Of a stretch of DNA of 64,000 nucleotides, positions 45,361 through 55,854 are shown piece after piece. The stretch is from Tetrastigma voinierianum (taxonomy: Eukaryota > Streptophyta > Magnoliopsida > Vitales > Vitaceae). Position 1 is the stretch's first letter; each line of letters opens with the position of its first letter. The stretch is from assembly GCA_016808115.1 (NCBI GenBank), contig JAEQBH010001846.1:62001-126000 (forward strand). The letters run 5' to 3'. Under the pieces are notes generated by a model, which saw only the letters and a program-made list of their open reading frames with translations, made no database searches and was not told the DNA's origin. A program made the position numbers and the translations under genes.

Positions 45361-47931
45361 TGTCTTTTTCTGCTTTTAATTTAGATCAGACTTCCCATTG
45401 CATTTGTGTTTATTTTCTTCAGATTTCTTTCTATTACGGTTTTGCTGATTTGTGTCTGCATTTATGTTCAAACGATAAAAATATCATATTCAATTATTTT
45501 TACTATATTTTTCTTTGTTGTAATTTTGATGATTAGTTTTCCTTTTCGTGACATTATGTCAATTGGTTGCTTCTAAAGATGCTGGTTTTTATGGATATTC
45601 ATCAATTAATTATTTAACATACTACCTCTATTAGACATTTGTATTCGGTTATGCCATGTTTCTACATGAAGTCTGTTGTAACTGATATAGCCTTAGGAGA
45701 AGTTTCAAGGTTTGGAATTTAGGTTTCTCAGTCTCTTTTTTTTTAATAAATGATATAATTTCTGTAAATTGTTTAAGGATATGCTTGTAGGATATTTCTG
45801 TTGATGTGTTAAAAATGAATTTTATGGTGCTATGCTTTCCAATCACCAATTTATTTTTAACCCTGCAAAGGCCCAATTGTTGGTTTATTTTATGGAAATT
45901 AGGGGTGTTTGGGAGAAAAGCAGCTTCTACTGGCCTCTCAATAGAAAATAAAATAAAGATCATAGTGCTTGGTTGAAGCTACTTTTGTTTGTTATAAAGC
46001 AATCACATATATCCTTGGGATGATGGGGAAACAAATATAATGATTTTTCTATATTTATGTTTGTATACTAAATATTTCTTTATTTGTTAGATACAAGAAA
46101 GAGAAGACTAGTTCGGCCTTGAAACTTATGCAAGGAAATATATTAGATTCTGGACTCTGCTTTAGTATCTGCGGCATTTATAAGGATTGATGAAATAAAA
46201 TCTTGTATGGCTTAAGTTGAACTGCTATTGAGAATGAATATAGGACTGTAAATTTCACTTCAAGTATATTCATATTTGGTGCCCGTGTTACTGTGCCCAA
46301 CTGATATCCAAGTTGAATTGGAAATCATAAAATTCATTCAAGTATGTATTTTTCCCGTGTCTGTCATCAGTTTGTTGACTTCAAATGGGCTTTCTTCCTT
46401 TGATTCTCTATGCTTGATAGCTAGATATATTGAAATCATGAAAATACATCTCAGGAGATTATGAGATGACATGAAGATTAGAAAATTCCACATGGAGGTA
46501 CAACTCAGTTATTGGATGTACAACTTACTTGGTTTTGTTTAGTGAGAGTTAAAATCTATAATAGGTTAACATCATTAGTTCTTGATTGCTTCGTTGAGTG
46601 TCTTCAATATGATTTCAATTTGCCTCTTTTTTTCCGGTCTGGTGTCTTTTTTTTGGATTGCATTATTGATAATTTGTTAAAATAATAGCAAAGCTGAATT
46701 TGCACCAGTTTTCATTATATTCTGTGACTGGGATTCAATTATGAATTTACAACATGTACTTATTAGCAGAAATAATTGAGAGGCCTTACAAGAAAGAATC
46801 ATATACCCCAAAAAATTAAAAAGAATCAAAACAAAAACAAAACTGAACAACTCTCCTAATTCTATTCTTTACTTGCCAGGAGTAATGTAGATTCATGGTT
46901 CAAAGTGGTAATATTAGTCGCTAACTCAGTATGTCCTGAGACTAACAAGTTGGGCCTCTTGCATTGATATTTTTGAGTGATGTACTACCATTCTCATCTC
47001 TATACTTTTTATTTTGGATGCATTAGGACTCAAATTGGAGGCCGAAACATTGATGAACTTGAACTTGGGAAGCCAGGTGGGACCTGCAAAATACTGCGAG
47101 AAGCCAGCACGGTGCATGTTTCCTAAACAAAGCCGCCTGATGCATTAACCAGCCTCGTTGAAAGAGAGATTCTGAGAAGAACTCGCGTTTTGCAACGGCT
47201 GCCAACTGCAATTGAGTAGAGAGGATAGTTTCCTTTGATCTGCTTCAGTACATAACGATGGTGCGCCTAAGAGACTGAGTTTGATATTCTCTCTTCATTT
47301 CACTAGGAGTCTTCTTGCCTCAGCTGAGTCTTGTTTGGGATCGAGGCGGTTGTGTCAGGAGGATGAAAAGTTGTTGCAGCCGCTGAGAAGTATGTAATAT
47401 TATGGTAATGTTTGTTGGAATCACTGACATTTGTCGATGACTGGTAATGATTTCTATCAATAGAGCATCTTCTCATATAAATATTCATGTCACTGACAAT
47501 GATAAGCACATTAGCAAGCTGCCATGCAGTAAATTACACTTCTATATCATTGGTGATAAAATCTATCCTGTCTTATTATCCATTTAAAATCTTTGAAAGC
47601 AGAAATGCAGAGACTTGTATTTTTTTTTTTTTAATTCTTATAGCAACAGAGATTCATGAATGACAAAAAGAGTAAAGTTAGGAGTAAGAGGTTATTGGTG
47701 CAGCAGCACAGATTACATCAATATTAGTAATTTGTCACTTGATTTACTAATGTAATACTATGACAGCACTTAAAATATCATTTAAATGTCCTATGAATAA
47801 AAATAAAAATACTAATGAATTTTAAAATTTTAATTTTAAACATAAGAACGTTAATAATTTATAAATAAAAAATACTAAACAATTCTAAAATTTAATTTAA
47901 AATGATAATAATGGTTAATAATGCTCGAATG

Positions 47932-47933
<2 letters not shown>
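45361..47933. other. No gene recognised
   Basis: T-rich, intron-like sequence with a few GC-richer islands (for example 47030-47260), where no domain could be named. Confidence 0.3.

Positions 47934-47996
<63 letters not shown>
47934..47996. repeat. (TA)n microsatellite
   Basis: About 31 TA units. Confidence 0.97.
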
Positions 47997-47999
<3 letters not shown>

Positions 48000-48329
48000 T
48001 TAGTGATTAATCATACTTGAGTTTCTCATTCCTTATTATACTTGAGTTTGAATTAATTCTCGATTTCTTTTATGAGCAGTCTTATCTTCCAAAAGCTTGA
48101 TCCAATATAACTTATCACTCATTTCAATTTCAAATCACTAGTAATACTTAACCTTAGTTTATTATAATTAAATCCTTGATTAAGGATACATTAGACCAAC
48201 AAACATAAATAATGAATTTATTAAATGTTCCAAATTTAACCTTGAAGGGAAATGAAGGGGATTATACAAAGACTTGTTTAACATACATTGTATAAAGATT
48301 TGTTTCTCCATAATGTCAACATAAGTTAT

Positions 48330-48842
48330 TACGAGAAAAAATAAACCAAAGCTGTGCATAAAATTGTGAAATAATCCAAGTTGACTAAGAGACTTTAAAA
48401 GTTCTTACGTTATAAAAGTTTAATTTATAGAATTTGAAATAATATTTTGAATGAATAATAATGAAAATAAAATTTAAAATTGATCCTAGCAGAATTGTTA
48501 ATATTTAACAGGGAAATTTTTTTTTAAAAAAATGAACTTGTCAAAGTCTCTGTATGATTTAATATGAAAGAATAAATGATCACTCATGAAACAAATCTAT
48601 ATAATAAAAGAAATAAAGTTAATGATTGTTTCCCAACTAAAGCTCTTGATTACCACCCATGAAATATGATTCTTTTCAATTTGGCTTGTAGAAGCTTCTT
48701 ACAAGCTCATATTTTCTAAGGATGACAAGAATGAAGCTATGAATATTTGAGAATTAATGAACAGTATTTAAATTTTTTTTTTTATAATTATCATAAATTT
48801 ATGATGGATGATGTTATGTATTACATTGTGTCTCTATTGTAG
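48330..48842 (+). repeat. Resistance-gene intron, third relative of the tandem block
   Basis: Shares with 19093-19600 and 20245-20756 the words AACCAAAGCT, GTTCTTA(G/C)GTT, CCAACTAAAGCTCTTGAT and AAATTTATGATGGATGATG. It leads into an LRR exon as those copies do. Confidence 0.7.
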
Positions 48843-49270
48843 GTTTCATCCCCGAACCTTGGAGGAATTAAAACTTAGTGGTCCGTGCATGTTGAAGATG
48901 ATATGGCATCCCCAACTTTCAATTGAATTCTTTAACAAGTTATGGATCTTAAGTGTGTGAACTTGTCCACATCTAGTAAATCTTATCTCATCCCATTTGG
49001 TACAACACTTCCAACATTTGAAAGAGGTAGCTGTTCGTGATTGTAAAGACCTACAACATGTTTTTTGTCACCAAGGACTTAATGGAGATACTACAATTCT
49101 TCTAAAAGATAAAAATATTAAAGTTGGAGAAACTATCTAAACTAAGGTTGATTTTTCACGAGGACCATAATGATGACATGAGATACGTTTTATCTCTTTC
49201 CAAGTTCAAGGGATTTCACCACCTCAAAGAGCTACATGTTATTGATTGTGGAAAGCTATTTTATAAGAAG
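48843..49270 (+). pseudogene. CC-NBS-LRR gene fragment, LRR exon
   Basis: Bounded by an AG acceptor at 48842 and a GTTAG donor at 49271. Reads PNLEELKLSG at the start, then, after frameshifts, KIKILKLEKLSKLRLIFHED and LSLSKFKGFHHLKELHVIDC. These have the spaced leucines of plant LRRs and match the exon pattern of RPS2/At4g27190-type genes, in which each LRR block is one exon. Stops near 48960-49090 break it. It is the best preserved LRR piece in the window and lies downstream of the broken 5' part at 39295, but 8 kb of inserted sequence lies between, so one gene of origin is only possible. Confidence 0.7.
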
Positions 49271-50138
49271 GTTAGTTTTCTCCTCTTTTTTTTTTTTCCT
49301 TATACCACTTGAAATACTTAGAGACATTTATTATAAAAATAATTTTTAAAAAGTATGAGAAGGGTTTATAAATCTTTAATAATAATTTTATTAAATTAAT
49401 TTTTAAATGATAAAAAAATATGAATAGTAAGTAAATTATAAATAAGTTGATGGACAAAGAAAATTTTGAAGTGAAAAAATAATTTTAAAAAGGATTAATT
49501 CAAATAGAAATAATATGGAAAAGTAAGTTAAAAAATGGTACTTTTTATTTTAACTTGGAAAGGAAAAAAAACTAGGTGTTAATTGAAATAAATATTGCAA
49601 TGAATTGGAAAAGAGAATTATTAAAAAAATAATTCAAATAATAATATTTTGTTTAAATTTTAGTATATTTAAATTTTAATAACATTTAGAAAAGAGGGTT
49701 AAGATGTTAAATGATTAAGATAACATTTTACTTTTCAAATTAGTAAAATATATCTTTATTTTCATGCAATACAACTAATTAAAACATATTTTTATTTACA
49801 TATAGGAGACTAATTAATTTTATTTTAAAATAATCATCAAAGCTTATAATTTTATTATTTAGTTTAAAAAAAGAAGAACTAGTGGGTAATAAACAAAATA
49901 CAAAGGAGTTGAAAACAAGAATAAAGTTACAATTGAATTCTTAATTTTAAAAATATTAATATTAATATTAAAAATAATTTGTTTTAAACTAGTATTAAAA
50001 ATAAAAATAAAGATAAAGTAAGCATATTTAAGTTTCATTCTAATTTAAATAAAAAGGTTAGGGATTATAAAAATAAAATTCCAAAAATGGAAATTATTAA
50101 ATTTTTGTGTGGAACTTAGGAATTAATGAACATTGACT

Positions 50139-50211
<73 letters not shown>

Positions 50212-50298
50212 TATATATATATATATATATATATATGTTTATTAAAGCTTAAATTTATAATTAATTATGTCATGCAACACATTTGGTTTATTATGTAG
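49271..50298. other. Intron-like AT-rich stretch with (TA)n
   Basis: No coding motif. Includes (TA)n at 50141-50208 and 50213-50236, and ends in a TTATGTAG acceptor at 50298. Confidence 0.5.
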
Positions 50299-50590
50299 GT
50301 TTCATTCTCTCCTGATTTGAAGGCTTTGGCTTTAGAATGTTTTTCCAAATTGAAGGAAATAAATTTTAGAATCCTCCCAAAACTAAAAATCCTAAATTTG
50401 AAGAAACTGCAAAAAAAGTAAGCAATATTGTAAACAATAAGGATGAGAATGATAGTATGGGATTTTATTTTTTCTCATTCGACGTTCAAGAATTTTCATA
50501 ACTTCAAACAGCTACATATCACTGAGTGGGAAATGGAAGATAGGAGAGAAGTTTATGACCTTTCTAATTATAGTGCCTTCTAATGAAAAT
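50299..50590 (+). pseudogene. CC-NBS-LRR gene fragment, next LRR exon
   Basis: After a TTATGTAG acceptor the frame reads VSFSPDLKALALECFSKLKE, then ILPKLKILNLKKLQK. After a shift, FKNFHNFKQLHITEWEME follows. A GTTAG donor-like site closes the exon at 50591, as in the exon before it. The regular Leu spacing and identical borders make this the next LRR exon of the same gene. A stop at about 50420 and frameshifts make it non-functional. Confidence 0.65.
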
Positions 50591-51027
50591 GTTAGTTTTT
50601 CCTTTTTTTAAGTGTCCTTATACTGCTGTCTTGAAATGTCGATTGCTTACCATTGTTAAAAATAATAATTAATTTACGTTTATCATCCTTTTAATATTTT
50701 TAAAACACATAAATATCAATTCTAGGTATTATTTTACATTGTTTAAAAATGTTTTATTTATTACATAAAATTATTTCCATACTTTTATTTGAACATCATT
50801 TCTCATTCCTTTCTTTTTTTTTTTTGAAATATGTGAACTTGTTGTGAACAACAAAATAGATGTAATATTTTTCAGGAAAAAAGTGATGAACTTTTCTTTG
50901 TGCCGATTATGTACATTTTGCAATTTTATATTTTTATTTGCAGGTTTCATTTATTTTTTAAATTATTCATACCTTTTTTAATGTTTTAAACTATATTTCT
51001 GAAATTTATAATGGTAGTTTGATTTTG

Positions 51028-51107
<80 letters not shown>

Positions 51108-51267
51108 TCTTCTTTATATATATATATATATTCACGATAATAAAAATTTACCCAGTAAATTGATTTTATATATATATATATATTTTGTTTAAATTCATCA
51201 AGCTCCTAAGTATGTTTAGTTCAATTTTCTTATGTATTAATTAATTATTGATAATATATTTATTTAT
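50591..51267. other. Intron-like AT-rich stretch with (TA)n
   Basis: No coding motif. (TA)n at 51031-51106 with smaller runs at 51117 and 51168. Confidence 0.5.
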
Positions 51268-51344
51268 GTTAGAAAACGAGAAATTAACATAAGAAAAAAT
51301 AAATAAAAGATAAAACAAAGAACACACGGATTTTACGTGGAAAC
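51268..51344 (-). repeat. Small LTR element, 3' LTR, piece 1
   Basis: TTAGAAAACGAGAAATTAAC through TTTTACGTGGAAAC is homologous to the start of the LTR at 54868 (AAAAAGCGAGAAACAATAAC). It is interrupted at 51345 by a gypsy solo LTR. Confidence 0.5.
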
Positions 51345-54167
51345 TGTGAAACCCCGGAAAAAAAATATAATTTTTCAGAAAATGGCAAAATAATTAAATT
51401 GTCAAAATGACTCAGGAAAGCCTAAAAAATTCTTTAGATCTTGGATGATAAAACGGATTGCGCCGTTGGACTCGCCTCGCGAAATTTAGTGACCCGGAAA
51501 AGTTTCATTGAATTCTAACACAGTCTGAATTTTTACGAATTTTCTGGGTGGTGGAGTTAGTGACTTTGGGGGCGAGATTTTTTCGAAAATCTCGGAAGTC
51601 AAAAAATGGTTTGAGCCAAGTTCAATTAAAATGAATTGAACTGGAAAAAAAAAAAAAGGTTTTGGTATAGAAATGAACCCAGGACCGAAGTAGACACATG
51701 ATGCCATGAAGGCCACATATCAAATCTAACAATTAGAAGTTAAGTTGAAAGGAAAATAAAAGAAAAAGGAAGGAAAAAAAGGAAAAAGGGGAAAAAAAAA
51801 AAAGGAAACGGAAGAGGCGTAGAAGATATAGGGTGAAGAGAGCTCTTCCTTCTCTCTTCAATCCACGGAGTTTCGTCCGTCGGAATTCATCGGACTAAGA
51901 ATATAAGTTTATTTACTCGACGAGAGATACGCGTGGGTACCAAAATCATGAGATTTCGCTGAAGATTCAAGCGACGAGTTCGGAAAATCAAAGGTTTCAG
52001 TTTAGGAAGTGTCCACGGGACTTCCTAGATTTTCTTCTACGCTCCGAGAGATAGGGATTTTTCATACTTTGGTTTATTTTCCATTCTATGGGCTGTTTGG
52101 TTGAGTTTTAATGCCCTAAGGGGTTGTTTGGCCATTTTTGCCCTAAGTGGCTATTTGGCAAATTAATGGGTTATGGGAATAGTGCCTATTTTGACCTATA
52201 TGATGTCAGTTTTAGGCTGATTTTAGGTTAGAAAAATGGATAATTTGGACTAATAACCTTCAAAGGAAATTATCCCTATTTGAGAACTTGATGTTAGGAT
52301 TTTGAATCACCCAAATCGGACTTGTATAACTCAAGTTATGGTCCGTTTCCCGATATTGCTCCAAGCTGCCCTGTTTTGGCCGAACCTACCGTTTAGGTTT
52401 TGGGACTGATTTTAGGCTGGGAAAGAGTGAGAATTTGACTAGCATCCTTCAAGGAACTTGTAGCTGTATTTGAAATTTTGATGTTAGGCTTTTGAATCAC
52501 CCAAATCAGACCTCTATAACTTAAGTTATGGTCCGTTTTAAAATTTGCTATAGCTTGGAGGCTATTTAATGATTGTGTCCAGATTTTTGCCACAATTATA
52601 GTATATCATTGCTTGAATTGAGTGATATACTTGGTTGAAATTGTGTGGAACTCAAATTGTGTGTTCTAATGGTTTGGCTTGTGATGTGCATATACGAATA
52701 AGGCCATTACATGGCTTATTGTAGGCTAGTTGTGGACATGTCTTATCACAATTTGGCCTAGAGGTTGATGGATGTCGTTACCTGAGTAGTAGTGACTTGT
52801 GATGCCAACGTATGCGTGTATTGATATGTTGGCATGTATTGTATGATTTATTTGGAATTTGTATGCTTAGCCGATATAAATGTCAAAGATGATGCATGGA
52901 TAATTATAGAGTAGAGCATACACATATAGTATATTGTATATGGCATGGTATGAATAGGCAATGGCATGATTGCATTGCATTATGCACTAGTATGTCTCAT
53001 GACATGGGTGTGAGTGCATGGTAAAGATCGACACTGTGTTTGGTGTTCATGGTGGGCTCGGTAACATGGGACGACTTCCAAAATGAGTCGCACGGTTTTG
53101 AGGTTATCGGAGACTGCCCAATGCTTTTGAAATAAAGCAGTTATCGGAGATTGTCCATTGACTAAAATTGTTATTGGAGACTGTCCATAGCTTTAAAATA
53201 AAGCTATTATCGGAGACTGTCCATGGTCGGAGATTGTCCGGGATTGGAGATTGTCCAGTCGGAGAAGTATCCTTTATCAGAGGCTACATCCATAGTCGGT
53301 ATCCATGGTAGAAAACATCAAGGAGCTTTGAATGAAGTGGTTATTGGAGGTTGTCAAAATGATTTGATTTATAAAAACAAAAAGCCTTTTGTTTTGGATA
53401 AAGTGTCATTGGGTGAAACACCAATGACAAGTTTTCAAATTTGGCATATGCATGTGTGAGGGAGTCGGTGAGGACTCGGGATATGGAATAGGGTGAGTCA
53501 CATTCTCATCCATAACATGTAGACATTTGAGTAGGAACGTGTATGTTTTTACTTGAATGTGTGGTGTGTCATTGCATGTGCACTTAGGTGGGAAGTAGCC
53601 CTTGTAGGAATATTTATCTGTTGGGCATTGCTCACCCCGTCGTGGGACCCCCTTTCGGGTCTGGGGGTGTACGAGGCCAAGCACTCCCGATAAATTTGTG
53701 ATTATGAAGGAGGCCGATGTGCTGGCCTTGATATTTCCTTGCGTATTTTTTGTATAAAAGAATTGTAACTAAATTCTTTTGGGACTATTGTCTAAATAGT
53801 CGAGTATGTAATTATGGTAAGAGGGCCATAATCGGACTCTTATGAACTGTAATTAAGTGTTTTATTCTCATATTTTATATAATTAATGTGAATGAATGGG
53901 TCGATAAAGGGATGTATATTGGGGATATGGACGGATAAACCTTGTGTGGTCAATACTCTTGTTGAAACCACGGATGGGTTATGATTATCTTGTTACTCTG
54001 AGTTGTATGTTAGGTAGAGCTCCCCGAAAAAAGGAGACTATGCCCTGATTTTTTGTGAAAATATGGATCACGATAAATGGGACACATGATGTGGTATCGG
54101 GTCACCCAAATCCCACAGGAATTGCGGGTGATGGGTTGTCAATGGGACCCAGTTTGGAGTATCACGA
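51345..54167 (+). repeat. Solo gypsy LTR (2,823 bp) with perfect target duplication
   Basis: Starts TGTGAAACCCCGG and ends GGAGTATCACGA, flanked by GAAAC at 51340-51344 and 54168-54172. It contains two tandem units of about 185 bp (52207-52590), a GGAGACTGTCCA minisatellite (53104-53275), and GCATGTGCACTTAGGTGGG at 53575. No internal domain is attached. Confidence 0.85.
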
Positions 54168-54484
54168 GAAACCTTAAATATTACGTGGAAACCTTAAATA
54201 GGAAAAACTATCGAAAATAAAAAAAGAAATACTATTTTGAGCGAGTGCAAGATTGAAGGGGTAGTAGAATGACACTACCTAAAAAAACGTCCCAATTCTC
54301 TCAATACCACAAACCCTATAAAGTATAAATATCATAGGTATTCCAAAACTGAACATGCCCAAACCCTAATAACATCAACAATGGACCATGGGTCATTTAC
54401 TAAAATCCCTAAAAAAATTCACCATATCGCACCATGAAACTTTTCAAGTTAAGTTGAACAAAATTCGGATCACCTAACTCTAAG
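54168..54484 (-). repeat. Small LTR element, 3' LTR, piece 2
   Basis: Continues the LTR after the insertion. Shared with 54940-55190: CCTTAAATAG, ACAATGGACCATG, AAACTTTT, ACTCTAAG. A short local repeat, CCTTAAATA(T/G), occurs twice right at the insertion. Confidence 0.6.
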
Positions 54485-54867
54485 GAGCTTCACTTTGTCT
54501 GAACTCCAATCTGATGAACAAACTCCGATCTTTAACAAAAATCTCAACATTTTCCACAAAAACCCATAAGGCATAGATCAACAATAATTGCCAACCAAAT
54601 TCAAGCAAGGGAAATACGAGTACCTTTACCCATCTTCAAAACTCTACCTTTACTAATGTACTTGTACCCTTTTAAATCAAGAATACTTAAAAGCACACAA
54701 TGCGGTTTGCTTGAAAAATATCATTTGATAGATAAAGATGAATATGAGTATGGTTATCCAACACAACCTGCATCTTTGCCTTCCATAACAAAAATTCGAA
54801 TCTAACAGTGGAATATCATACTTAATCGTTGTTGTTCTTGAAATCAAACCTAAGGTTCTGATATGAG
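54485..54867 (-). mobile_element. Short internal domain of the small LTR element
   Basis: About 380 bp between two LTR copies, with no coding capacity. On the minus strand a primer-binding-like CATATCAGAACC lies right after the LTR end (TTTTTAACAAACT). This fits a TRIM-like element or a copia element with its coding region deleted. Confidence 0.5.
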
Positions 54868-55190
54868 TTTGTTAAAAAGCGAGAAACAATAACAGACAAC
54901 AAGAAATAAAAGATGAGAACATTAAGCAGTTTTGTAAAACCTTAAATAGAAAGAGGAGGAGAAATCATAAAACCATAAAATGCCCACAATATCTCAAAAC
55001 CTCTAAATTCTGTCAATATCACCAAACCTAAAATACATAATATATTTATAGGTATTTCAAAACTAAACAAGTGAATACTGTGAATCAACAATGGACCATG
55101 AATCATAACTAAATCCACAAAGGTCTATGATAACTGTAAGGCGAAACTTTTTGAGTCAAGTCCAACATAATTAAAGTCGCCCACTCTAAG
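54868..55190 (-). repeat. Small LTR element, 5' LTR (about 320 bp)
   Basis: On the minus strand it carries a TATA-like CTATAAATATATT and ends CGCTTTTTAACA before the primer site. Homology with the other LTR stops at ACTCTAAG (55190), so the outer border is set by comparison only. Confidence 0.55.
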
Positions 55191-55670
55191 AATTTATATA
55201 GTATTTTAACTTTATAAAATAATCCTTATATATATAGAGAGAGAGGGGGTGAGTGAGAGATTTTTCACCTTGTTGGATATACGGAATGTGTACACGCCAC
55301 CCTTTCCTTAAATCTATTTTTAATCCTTGATTTACTGGAGTGTCCCAAAATATTGTAAAAGAATATATTTTTCTTCTAGAAAGAATTTAAAAATTCAATG
55401 CGCTTGCTCCATTATATTGTAAGAAGAATTAAGATATTAATCATATTATCATAACACAAATTGTTTGATTTTCCGGAAATTTTTTACAATAACCAAAATT
55501 TTATAATACGACACAAGTGAGCATGCCATTATATTATAATATAAGAGTTGAATTGAATTATATTTATACAATATGTTTATCCCTACCTGAATATTTCAGA
55601 TAATGCCATGCCTATGTTGTCTTTGCTATAGCCTTCCTTCCTTGATAGAGTATGTAATTATTACGCTTTT
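55191..55670. other. No gene recognised
   Basis: AT-rich sequence with a short GA tract (about 55235). Probably intron of the resistance-gene piece that follows. Confidence 0.35.
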
Positions 55671-55675
55671 GAATC

Positions 55676-55854
55676 AAGAGCCTTTACTTCCAACCAAATT
55701 ATAGGTGCCTTAAAAGACGACAACATCAACTTCATTGGGGTAGTGGGGAGTGGCGGAGTGGGCAAAACCACATTGGTGAAACAAGTTGCTCAACAAACTA
55801 AATAACACCACTTGTTCACCACACTAGTCTATATTGATATATCTTGGACTCAAC
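55676..55854 (+). pseudogene. CC-NBS-LRR gene fragment, NB-ARC P-loop
   Basis: The NB-ARC module binds ATP/ADP and switches plant immune receptors on. The frame reads ESRAFTSNQIIGALKDDN, then INFIGVVGSGGVGKTTLVKQ, containing an intact P-loop (Gly-Ser-Gly-Gly-Val-Gly-Lys-Thr-Thr) at about 55745-55775. A stop follows after QQTK, then HHLFTTLVYIDISWTQ. At 55855 the domain is cut by a gypsy LTR. The kinase-2 and later motifs are absent downstream. This copy keeps the P-loop that the copy at 39295 has lost, so the two are separate paralogues or alleles of one family. Confidence 0.8.
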
